From positions 1-8,423 of the forward strand of contig JAQVPY010000088.1 in the NCBI GenBank assembly GCA_028701815.1: DNA of 8,423 bases, read 5' to 3'. The notes beneath the pieces were generated by a model. It made no database searches. It was not told the DNA's origin and saw only the letters and a list, made by a program, of their open reading frames with translations. Shown here piece after piece: positions 1 to 5,596 of the stretch; position 1 is the stretch's first letter, and each line of letters begins with the position of its first letter. This DNA is from Bacteroidales bacterium. Lineage in GTDB: Bacteria > Bacteroidota > Bacteroidia > Bacteroidales > BM520. Both the position numbers and the translations under genes were made by a program.

Positions 1-49
1 ATGAGAAGGAGAATAATTAAATAAATGGTGGGTTAATTATCCCATCCAT

Positions 50-125
50 GCATCCATAGCTCAATGGATAGAGTCTCACCCTCCTAAGGTGATTGTTGCA
101 GGTTCGACTCCTGCTGGGTGCGCCA
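50..125 (+). tRNA. tRNA-Arg (anticodon CCT), likely integration site of the island
   Basis: A full cloverleaf can be folded by eye. The acceptor stem pairs 50-56 (GCATCCA) with 115-121 (TGGGTGC), with discriminator G122 and an encoded CCA at 123-125. The D stem is GCTC/GAGT. The anticodon stem is TCACC/GGTGA around the loop CTCCTAA, which gives anticodon CCT (reads AGG, arginine). The T stem is GCAGG/CCTGC around TTCGACT. A tyrosine-recombinase integrase starts about 315 bases downstream in the same direction. Such enzymes commonly integrate into tRNA 3' ends and leave the gene intact, so the 3' half is the probable attachment core. No second copy of the 3' end is visible in this window. Confidence 0.95.
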
Positions 126-155
126 TCTTTGTTGTACGAAAAAGCTACAACAGAC

Positions 156-191
156 AAAAAGCACAAGATATTGCGTATCTTGTGCTTTTTT
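156..191 (+). terminator. Rho-independent terminator after tRNA-Arg
   Basis: A perfect 10-bp stem pairs GCACAAGATA (161-170) with TATCTTGTGC (176-185) around the loop TTGCG, followed by six T. Five A precede the stem, so it could work in both directions. It lies 30 bases after the tRNA CCA and probably ends the tRNA transcript. Its arm sequence recurs downstream (see the TATCTTGTG repeats). Confidence 0.85.
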
Positions 192-207
192 GTTACTATA
201 TCTTGTG
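162..207. repeat. Three copies of TATCTTGTG beside the tRNA
   Basis: The 9-mer TATCTTGTG occurs at 176-184 and 199-207, and inverted (CACAAGATA) at 162-170. Two of the copies form the terminator stem; the third lies outside it and is not explained by that stem. Short repeats near the attachment core and integrase gene are typical of integrase arm-binding or excisionase sites. That role is an inference here. Confidence 0.5.
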
Positions 208-228
208 ATTTTGTCGTTGGACAAAATC
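207..228. repeat. Perfect 9-bp inverted repeat upstream of the integrase
   Basis: GATTTTGTC (207-215) and GACAAAATC (220-228) are perfect inverted copies separated by GTTG. The arms are AT-rich and no long T-run follows, so it is a poor terminator. It could be a protein-binding palindrome of the integration module. It lies in the gene-free stretch 126-441, which otherwise holds terminators, repeats and a possible tRNA-like relic. Confidence 0.5.
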
Positions 229-334
229 TTTGAATTTAACAGCTGCATTTCGGCGCTTTTTTCAAAAAACAGGTCTTGAACTTACGACATATCGTTTTTG
301 CTCGATAGGGTACTACAATTTTATAATAATTTTT

Positions 335-366
335 AAGAGAGAACAAGTTTAGGTTCTCTCTTTTTT
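335..366 (+). terminator. Hairpin with T-tract ahead of the integrase gene
   Basis: The stem AAGAGAGAAC (335-344) pairs with GTTCTCTCTT (353-362) around an 8-base loop and runs into TTTTTT (361-366). It has the form of an intrinsic terminator on the plus strand, about 75 bases before the integrase start. It may insulate the integrase from transcription entering from the tRNA side, or act as an attenuator if a promoter lies upstream. No convincing promoter was identified. Confidence 0.75.
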
Positions 367-441
367 GTTTCAGTTTGAGTGTAGTTTCCCAAAGGTGATA
401 AGAAAAATTATAATTATAGTAATACCGGAAAGGAGAACAAT

Positions 442-1371
442 ATGAAATATGGAATTTGGTTGGACGAATGGTTTCGTAATTACATACAGCCATCGTCGAA
501 GATAAAAACTTGCGAAAGGTACTCTGAAATCATTGAGAAGCACCTGAAAGTAAAATTGGGAGAATATGAACTTGACGAACTGACGCCGCTTGTTTTGCAG
601 AGATATGTTACGGAGCTGATGCAGAGCGGGAATATCGTAACGGGAAAAGGGTTGGCGGCGAACTCGGTGAACGGAATTATTACGGTGATACAGAATTCGC
701 TGAAACTCGCCTACACGCTCGGAGAACTCAAAGAATACACGGCGGATAAAATTAAACGCCCGAAAACGAAAGAAAAGGAAGTGTCTTGTTTCACACTTCC
801 GGAACAGAAAAAAATAGAACAAGCCGTACTGACAAGTAAAAAGCCGAAGCTGTTCGGGATTGTGCTTTGCCTGTATTCGGGACTTCGTATCGGAGAGCTG
901 TTGGCTTTGGAATGGTCGGATATTGACTTTAACAAAGGTACGATTACAGTCAATAAAACCTGTCACGACGGACGGGACGAGAACGGAAAATTATGCCGGA
1001 TCACCGACTCACCGAAAACAACGTCGTCAAAGAGAACAATTCCGATTCCGAGACAACTGTTGCCGCTTCTGAAAGATCATAAAAAAAAGAGTAATTCTCA
1101 GTACGTTGTTTCAAGCGACGGACACGGAATAACCGTGCGCTCATATCAGAGGAGTTTTGAGTTGTTACAAAAGCGGCTCGGAATCGAAAGGAAAGGATTT
1201 CACTCTCTGCGCCACACGTTCGCAACCCGTGCGCTCGAATGCGGAATGGACGTCAAAACACTTTCGGAGATTTTGGGGCACAAGAACGCAACTGTAACAC
1301 TTAACCGTTATGCCCATTCGATGATGGAGCATAAAAAAGAAATGATGAATAAACTCGGTAAAATTTTTTAA
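442..1371 (+). CDS. Tyrosine-recombinase / phage-type site-specific integrase
   Basis: This 309-residue protein is predicted to catalyse integration and excision of the element at tRNA-Arg. The N-terminal part (about 1-110) fits a SAM-like arm/core-binding domain and contains the helical segment LTPLVLQRYVTEL. The catalytic domain carries the full set of active-site residues: R149 in SGLRIGE, K197 in TSSKRTIP, H254 and R257 in HSLRHTFATR, H280 in ILGHKN and the nucleophile Y290 in NRYAHS. The length and motifs match intact Tn916/phage-type integrases, so it looks functional. The ATG at 442 is preceded by AAAGGAG (429-435) at good spacing. A hairpin terminator follows the stop directly, so the gene is probably monocistronic. 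No excisionase gene was recognised nearby. Confidence 0.95.
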   Translation: MKYGIWLDEWFRNYIQPSSKIKTCERYSEIIEKHLKVKLGEYELDELTPLVLQRYVTELMQSGNIVTGKGLAANSVNGIITVIQNSLKLAYTLGELKEYTADKIKRPKTKEKEVSCFTLPEQKKIEQAVLTSKKPKLFGIVLCLYSGLRIGELLALEWSDIDFNKGTITVNKTCHDGRDENGKLCRITDSPKTTSSKRTIPIPRQLLPLLKDHKKKSNSQYVVSSDGHGITVRSYQRSFELLQKRLGIERKGFHSLRHTFATRALECGMDVKTLSEILGHKNATVTLNRYAHSMMEHKKEMMNKLGKIF

Positions 1372-1376
1372 GATAA

Positions 1377-1407
1377 AAAGCCGTCTGTTAGTGCAATAGA
1401 CGGCTTT
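1377..1407 (+). terminator. Terminator after the integrase gene
   Basis: AAAGCCGTCT (1377-1386) pairs perfectly with AGACGGCTTT (1398-1407) around an 11-base loop, five bases after the integrase stop. The 3' T-tract is short (TTT, then C), so termination may be moderate. The symmetrical A and T flanks allow activity on both strands. The loop region contains one arm of a 12-bp inverted repeat whose partner lies at 1534-1545. Confidence 0.75.
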
Positions 1408-1501
1408 CAAATTACCTATATTATACCATAAAACTTATGTTAAAGTCAATTCGAGATTATTCTGAAAAATGAAACGTTTGTAATTTTTCCTATACTTCCC
1501 T

Positions 1502-1581
1502 GATAGGCGTTCATAGACAGACGATTTGTTCACCTATTGCACTAATAGGCGAACAATATGCAGACTAAAAATTCGCCTGTT
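1502..1581. repeat. Four related AATAGGCGAAC-like elements in alternating orientation
   Basis: Related 11-mers lie at 1502-1512 (GATAGGCGTTC), 1528-1538 (inverted, reading AATAGGTGAAC), 1544-1554 (AATAGGCGAAC) and 1571-1581 (inverted, reading AACAGGCGAAT). Copies 2 and 3 form a hairpin, 1526-1538 with 1544-1556, with one mismatch. Copies 3 and 4 form a different one, 1544-1553 with 1572-1581. Both use copy 3, so the folds exclude one another. The block ends directly against the GGGGGAGG ribosome binding site of the next gene, which suggests an operator or a leader that controls translation. Confidence 0.55.
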
Positions 1582-1589
1582 GGGGGAGG
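1582..1589 (+). promoter_or_regulatory. Ribosome binding site that favours the TTG start at 1600
   Basis: GGGGGAGG at 1582-1589 is the only strong Shine-Dalgarno sequence near the beginning of the SLOG-type gene. It lies 10 bases before TTG at 1600. It sits downstream of the upstream in-frame ATG (1558), so it cannot serve that start. Confidence 0.7.
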
Positions 1590-1599
1590 TGTTTTCGGG

Positions 1600-2067
1600 T
1601 TGGAGATATATCGGGTAGCATTTATCGGTCACAGAGAGGTAGATGAACATAGACAAGTAGCAGATGAACTCGATACAGTATTATCTATGCTTTTGAAAAA
1701 GCACGAATATATAGAATTTTACGTCGGTAAGAACGGAGAGTTTGACGAGCTGGCGGCTTCTGCCGTCAGACGGTTAAAAAGCGAATGGTCGGCGTTTTGT
1801 TCTCTTGCGCTTGTTCTACCTTATGAAATCGCAAATTTAGACCTGATAGAAAAATCATACGATGAAGTGATAATGCCAAACGACTATAAATGTCATTATA
1901 AAGCCGCTATCGAGAAAAGAAATAGGTGGCTTGCAGAAAATTGCGATTTAATGATTATATATATTGAAAGAGAGAATGGTGGCGCGTATAAATGCTATAA
2001 GTACGCAAGAGAACTTGGTGTTCAGATTGTAAATATAGCAGACAAAATACATAACGAAAAACAATAG
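1600..2067 (+). CDS. SLOG / DUF1273-like protein of unknown function
   Basis: From the TTG at 1600 this gives 155 residues; an upstream ATG at 1558 would add 14 low-complexity residues but has no ribosome binding site. The protein opens with the strand-loop motif VAFIGHRE, which resembles the nucleotide-binding beginning of SLOG/DUF1273 (YpsA-like) proteins. It continues with a segment containing RNRWLAENCDLMIIYIE and then GGAYKCYKYARELG, the second pattern expected of this fold. SLOG proteins bind nucleotide-related ligands and are frequent in mobile and defence regions; the substrate here is unknown. It sits between two terminators, so it is probably transcribed separately from the integrase and the BREX genes. 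A repeat block overlaps its leader and may regulate it. The assignment rests on motif recall, not on a profile search. Confidence 0.72.
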   Translation: MEIYRVAFIGHREVDEHRQVADELDTVLSMLLKKHEYIEFYVGKNGEFDELAASAVRRLKSEWSAFCSLALVLPYEIANLDLIEKSYDEVIMPNDYKCHYKAAIEKRNRWLAENCDLMIIYIERENGGAYKCYKYARELGVQIVNIADKIHNEKQ

Positions 2068-2077
2068 AATTTGTTAG

Positions 2078-2130
2078 AAGAGATGCTTTTTGGACAAATT
2101 TATGGTAATTTGAGCCAAAAACATCTCTTT
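2078..2130 (+). terminator. Long hairpin terminator after the SLOG gene
   Basis: AAGAGATG (2078-2085) pairs with CATCTCTT (2122-2129). After a bulged C2086, TTTTTGG (2087-2093) pairs with CCAAAAA (2115-2121). An inner stem pairs CAAATT (2095-2100) with AATTTG (2107-2112). About 21 base pairs form in total, followed by a T-rich stretch to 2137. It starts ten bases after the SLOG stop and separates that gene from the BREX operon promoter. Confidence 0.75.
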
Positions 2131-2131
2131 A

Positions 2132-2155
2132 CTTTTTCAAATACACTTGAAAAAG
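2132..2155. promoter_or_regulatory. Candidate operator palindrome over the -35 box
   Basis: CTTTTTCAA (2132-2140) and TTGAAAAAG (2147-2155) are perfect 9-bp inverted repeats with a 6-base spacer. The right arm contains the -35 hexamer TTGAAA. A repressor bound here would block the promoter of the XRE-brxA operon. The binding protein is not identified. Confidence 0.5.
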
Positions 2156-2175
2156 ATATGCAGTTATGCTATAAT
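2147..2175 (+). promoter_or_regulatory. Strong sigma-A-type promoter of the BREX operon
   Basis: TTGAAA (2147-2152) and TATAAT (2170-2175) are separated by exactly 17 bases, with an extended -10 TG at 2167-2168. Transcription would start near 2182, about 30 bases before the ATG of the XRE gene. No comparable promoter was seen inside the genes downstream, so it probably drives 2212 to the right edge. Confidence 0.85.
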
Positions 2176-2190
2176 ATTTGCGTTAGCATA
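2165..2190. promoter_or_regulatory. Candidate operator palindrome over the -10 box
   Basis: TATGCTA (2165-2171) and TAGCATA (2184-2190) are inverted copies that flank the -10 box and the expected start of transcription. This is a natural position for autoregulation by the XRE protein encoded just downstream. The assignment is an inference from position and symmetry. Confidence 0.45.
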
Positions 2191-2211
2191 TCCGAAGATG
2201 GAGGGTGTATT

Positions 2212-2418
2212 ATGACATTCGCTGAAAAAGTTAAAGAAGCGAGAAAACAATTAGGTCTTAGCCAAGAGAAATTTGCGGGGAAAATGGGTGTATCCTTTTC
2301 GACTATCAACAGATGGGAAAAAGGACGTTTCCTTCCAAGCTATTTGGCTCAGGCTCAATTTGACTCTTTCTGTAAGGATAATGGAATAGTGTTTAATGAT
2401 ACAGGAGAGAGAGAATGA
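2212..2418 (+). CDS. Small XRE/Cro-family helix-turn-helix regulator
   Basis: This 68-residue protein is almost entirely one HTH_3 domain. Residues 16-38 (LSQEKFAGKMGVSFSTINRW onward) contain the helix-turn-helix with the characteristic LSQ...WEKG pattern. The ATG at 2212 follows GGAGG (2200-2204) with good spacing. A longer reading from a TTG at 2071 would run through the terminator hairpin and the promoter, so it is rejected. The stop overlaps the brxA start by four bases (ATGA, 2415-2418), so the two are translationally coupled. It probably regulates its own promoter, where two palindromes lie, and thereby the BREX genes. It has no ligand-binding domain; whether it represses or activates cannot be read from the sequence. 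Confidence 0.88.
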   Translation: MTFAEKVKEARKQLGLSQEKFAGKMGVSFSTINRWEKGRFLPSYLAQAQFDSFCKDNGIVFNDTGERE

Positions 2419-3050
2419 CATATAGTCCTATCGCTGAATTAAGAAATAGAAGCCCATATTCGGGAACAGGTTCACTAACAAGAGAGCAGTTCTTATTTTT
2501 TGAAATGAGAACTACCGCAAAGTTGATGACTGAGGGATTATCCGACGAAGAAATTCATCAACGTATTTATGAGGATAATCTATTTCAGTTTCCAACAGAG
2601 AAATCAATTAAGTTAATAACAAGTGGATGTATTCGCAGATTAAAATCACTTAACAATAACGAGCTTGTATATGCGCTGGCTACATTACCGACAGATGAGG
2701 CTAAACAAATCTGTTTGTACGCTATGATGAAGCAAAGCCCACTTGTGCGGGATTTTATGGTTCAGGTAGTTGGAGAAAAATACAGGCTTAAAGATATGTC
2801 TTTCGGCAAGATGGAAGCTAACGTATTTTTAATGCGTTTACAGGAACAAGATGACTATGTCGCAACATGGTCTGAATCAACAATCGGAAAGATTCGTCAA
2901 GTATTGATAAAGATATTGGTAGAGAATGAGTATCTCGATAATATCAATTCGGATCATCTTAATCCGGTGTTGATTTCACGAGTATTAGAAAACGGAATAC
3001 GGGCTAATAATGATGAATCGGTATTCCCTGCCTTTAATTATTTTGAGTAG
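2415..3050 (+). CDS. brxA: BREX protein BrxA (DUF1819 family)
   Basis: The 211-residue protein matches the BrxA/DUF1819 family in length and layout: an N-terminal region with FFEMRTTAKLMTEGLSDEEI, a helical middle (ELVYALATLPTDEAKQICLY) and a C-terminal part with WSESTIGKIRQVLIKIL. BrxA is the first gene of type 1 BREX phage-defence operons and is a small helical, DNA-binding-type accessory protein. It starts inside the stop of the XRE gene (ATGA overlap). It ends with TAG at 3048-3050 and is followed not by a complete brxB but by a scar leading into pglZ. The TAG and the pglZ interior are in the same frame, with no other stop between them. Codon use looks lower in CpG than in pglZ. The gene itself shows no damage. 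Confidence 0.88.
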   Translation: MTYSPIAELRNRSPYSGTGSLTREQFLFFEMRTTAKLMTEGLSDEEIHQRIYEDNLFQFPTEKSIKLITSGCIRRLKSLNNNELVYALATLPTDEAKQICLYAMMKQSPLVRDFMVQVVGEKYRLKDMSFGKMEANVFLMRLQEQDDYVATWSESTIGKIRQVLIKILVENEYLDNINSDHLNPVLISRVLENGIRANNDESVFPAFNYFE

Positions 3051-3066
3051 GAGATAATCAAAAGCT

Positions 3067-3162
3067 ATGGAAGAAATAAAGGAAAGGATAAACTCAATGA
3101 AATCGTCCTCGCAAATGCGAAGATGGTTGTGCTTACCGGGAGCAACAACTTTACTATAAAAA
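3067..3162 (+). pseudogene. Probable brxB start relic fused out of frame to pglZ
   Basis: A 31-codon reading frame begins at ATG 3067, with GGAG at 3050-3053 upstream, and stops at TAA 3160-3162. Its first residues, MEEIKERIN, are what one expects at the beginning of a BrxB (DUF1788) protein, and brxB is the gene that should follow brxA. From about position 3085 the DNA instead encodes PglZ in another frame (KDKLNEIVLANAK), so the rest of this frame is meaningless read-through. This is interpreted as the left edge of a deletion. The brxB identity rests on about eight residues plus position, so it is tentative. Confidence 0.45.
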
Positions 3163-5582
3163 AACTGTTGACCGTGGATGATACCGTCAGCAATTTTCTC
3201 GTGTACGTTCCGTTTTCATATTCCGATAACCTTGAAAACGACTGGTTGTTGAATCTGGAACTGTATAGCGAAGAGTTCTATGCCGATCTCAATTCCATTT
3301 GGATGGATGAAATGGGGTTGCCCGTTTCTCCGATTCTCAGAAGTTCGGTCAGGGGGTATCATAAATTCTTTAACAACAAAGAACGACGCGCGAAATTTTC
3401 TAACGTAAATAGGAATATTGCTACTGCTCCTCAACTGCATTTAGCGGTTTTAACGGTTATTTGCGGAGAAAAAGAAGTAACGCCGAATGCTATCATTCGT
3501 GCTGTTCTTTCTGCCGGACTCGATACGGAAAGCAATCCGATTTACCGTGACATCGTTAATTTCAATGCGTCGAAAGCATTTTGGATTTTAGTAGGGCAAA
3601 CGACGGGGTATCAGAGCGATGATCCGAACTTATCTGATCTTGCCTCGCACATTTTGCTTACTGCACTTACGAGAACGATAAGAGAAGATAAGATTTCTGT
3701 CCTCGATTCGTTTATTTCTATTCCCCATCAGGTTTACTGTTACGACTTCGTTTCGGAATGGTTACATAATACCTCTAACGACGTTTTAAGAGATATTGCA
3801 AAGCAGATAGAGGACAAGCATCAGATGTATCGCCGTTTGAGCTTGCTCTCTGTCGAAGAACTTGCTGGAACGGAACTATTCCCGTGCGTGGACGATTGTA
3901 TTCTTTATAAATTGATGGCGGAAATCAAAGACGATTTCATCCGTACCGATTCTATAAAGAAGATAGTGGAATTGCGCAGGACGACGGTTTGGTACGACTA
4001 TAATCTCAACTATTACGAAGCAATTTATCAAGTTGCCGAAATGCAGGATTTCTATGTAAAGCACTCTACGGGATTTCACGTTGTTTCTGCAAAAGAAGTA
4101 TGGGATTTATATACGTCTGAATACTACAAAATGGATTCTGCGTACAGGCAGTTTAATCTGCATTATACGAATTGCCTGAAAGAATCTAATCCTATTCTTG
4201 ACGATATGATAAAAGCCGTTGCGGACAAAGTTGAAGGATTGTATTCCGTGTGGTTCTTGGGCGAACTCGGAAACAATTGGTCTGATATTTGCGCTGACGA
4301 ATTGAAAGAATACGGACGGATTAAAGGCGTACCAAGACAAGAAGATTTTTATGCAAGTAAAATCAGCAGAGCAGATAGCCGAGTCTTTGTGATAATCTCG
4401 GATGCAATGAGATACGCTGTCGGAGTAAGCCTTGCCGGGCAGTTAAGGACGGAAACGCAAAGTAAGGTTGAAATATCTTCTTGTCAAGCGGTATTCCCGA
4501 CAATTACAAAGTTCGGTATGGCGGCTTTGTTACCGCATAAAACACTGTCGGTAGAAAGTAAAAACGGAGTGCTTTCTGTGCTTGCTGACGGAGAACCTAC
4601 CGACAGCGGATACAGAGATAAGATATTAAAAGCGGCGCAACCAAACAGTGTGGCGCTTAAATACAGAGATATTATCGAATTAAAACGTGCAGAAAGGCAA
4701 GCACTTGTAAAAGGAATGGACGTCGTTTATATTTATCACGATAAGATAGACGAAACGGCACATACTTCTGAAAAACTTGTATTCTCTGCTTGCGATGAAG
4801 CCATATCGGAAATAAAGAATATGGTTAGAATAATCTGCAATGAATTTGGCGGCACAAGAGTATTGATTACGTCAGATCATGGATTTCTTTATACGGCGAA
4901 GCCGTTGCAGGAAAATGATAAAGTTGACCGTTCTGATTTCGGTGGGAAAGAAGTGGAGTATGCTCGCAGGTACGCAATCATGCAGAAAGGTGCGTCGCCT
5001 GAATACTTAATGCCCATAAAGTTTTTGGACGGAACGCAATACGACGGTTTTGCACCAAGAGAGAATATCAGAATTAAAATGAACGGCGGCGGTATGAATT
5101 TCGTTCACGGCGGTATCAGTTTACAGGAGCTTGTTGTGCCGATCATTGACTACCGCTATTTAAGAAATGCGAGCGCGGAATATCAGAAAAACCGCGATAA
5201 GTTCGACACGAAACCTGTTGAAATAGGATTATTGTCTGCGAACAGAAAAATCTGCAATATGATTTTCTCTCTTAACTTCTATCAGAAAGAAATAGTTTGC
5301 GACATCAGAGTTCCAGAAACTTATTTGTTGTATTTTATAGATGAAAACGGGACGCAAGTAAGTGATACGGCGAAAATTATAGCAAACAAAACAAGTAACA
5401 ACGAGCAGGAAAGAACGTTCAGGTGTACGTTTAATTTGAAACCGATAAATTATAATAGCAGGGCGAAGTATTACCTTGTCATTAAAGATGAAGCTGGATT
5501 ACAGAATCCGCAAAAGGAAGAATTCCAGATTGATATTGCTTTCTCTGTGGGCGAATTTGATTTCTTTGGCGGCAATGATTAA
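3123..5582 (+). CDS. pglZ: BREX phosphatase-fold protein PglZ (type A), N-terminally truncated
   Basis: This 819-residue protein matches BREX type 1 PglZ, of the alkaline-phosphatase superfamily. Residues expected for the metal site are present: D427 in SDAMRYAVG, T460 in PTITKFGMAALLPH, the YHDKIDETAH segment (538-547), D585/H586 in SDHGFLYT and H662 in VHGGISLQE. PglZ is required for BREX modification and exclusion; its biochemical target is not settled. The beginning is abnormal. The ATG at 3123 has no ribosome binding site, and the frame is open further upstream to the brxA stop. It encodes recognisable PglZ sequence (KDKLNEIVLANAK) before this ATG, but lacks the usual N-terminal strand containing an IVFWYD-like motif. 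Roughly 50 residues seem lost. Translation may rely on coupling from the frame that opens at 3067. brxL follows after 14 bases. Confidence 0.88.
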   Translation: MVVLTGSNNFTIKKLLTVDDTVSNFLVYVPFSYSDNLENDWLLNLELYSEEFYADLNSIWMDEMGLPVSPILRSSVRGYHKFFNNKERRAKFSNVNRNIATAPQLHLAVLTVICGEKEVTPNAIIRAVLSAGLDTESNPIYRDIVNFNASKAFWILVGQTTGYQSDDPNLSDLASHILLTALTRTIREDKISVLDSFISIPHQVYCYDFVSEWLHNTSNDVLRDIAKQIEDKHQMYRRLSLLSVEELAGTELFPCVDDCILYKLMAEIKDDFIRTDSIKKIVELRRTTVWYDYNLNYYEAIYQVAEMQDFYVKHSTGFHVVSAKEVWDLYTSEYYKMDSAYRQFNLHYTNCLKESNPILDDMIKAVADKVEGLYSVWFLGELGNNWSDICADELKEYGRIKGVPRQEDFYASKISRADSRVFVIISDAMRYAVGVSLAGQLRTETQSKVEISSCQAVFPTITKFGMAALLPHKTLSVESKNGVLSVLADGEPTDSGYRDKILKAAQPNSVALKYRDIIELKRAERQALVKGMDVVYIYHDKIDETAHTSEKLVFSACDEAISEIKNMVRIICNEFGGTRVLITSDHGFLYTAKPLQENDKVDRSDFGGKEVEYARRYAIMQKGASPEYLMPIKFLDGTQYDGFAPRENIRIKMNGGGMNFVHGGISLQELVVPIIDYRYLRNASAEYQKNRDKFDTKPVEIGLLSANRKICNMIFSLNFYQKEIVCDIRVPETYLLYFIDENGTQVSDTAKIIANKTSNNEQERTFRCTFNLKPINYNSRAKYYLVIKDEAGLQNPQKEEFQIDIAFSVGEFDFFGGND

Positions 5583-5596
5583 CGGAGGTAATTATA

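Noticed and set aside
1..24. Short frame ATG to TAA at the left edge
   Set aside because: It could be the tail of an upstream gene, but seven codons give nothing to identify.
25..49. Imperfect hairpin ATGGTGGG / CCCATCCAT just before the tRNA
   Set aside because: It has a bulge, no T-tract, and abuts the tRNA 5' end; it is too weak to call a terminator or regulatory site.
380..441. Integrase promoter from TATAAT at 409-414
   Set aside because: No acceptable -35 box is found at 16-18 bases upstream; the region is simply AT-rich.
370..966. 198-codon minus-strand reading frame
   Set aside because: It runs antisense to the integrase gene, has no recognisable domain or ribosome binding site, and reads like a shadow of the plus-strand codons.
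1558..1599. ATG at 1558 as start of the SLOG gene
   Set aside because: It has no ribosome binding site, and the added 14 residues are outside the recognisable domain; the GGGGGAGG at 1582-1589 points to TTG 1600. It cannot be fully excluded.
2071..2418. Longer version of the XRE gene starting at TTG 2071 (115 residues)
   Set aside because: The extra 47 codons run through the terminator hairpin and the promoter, and the ATG at 2212 has an excellent ribosome binding site and begins exactly at a typical XRE domain.
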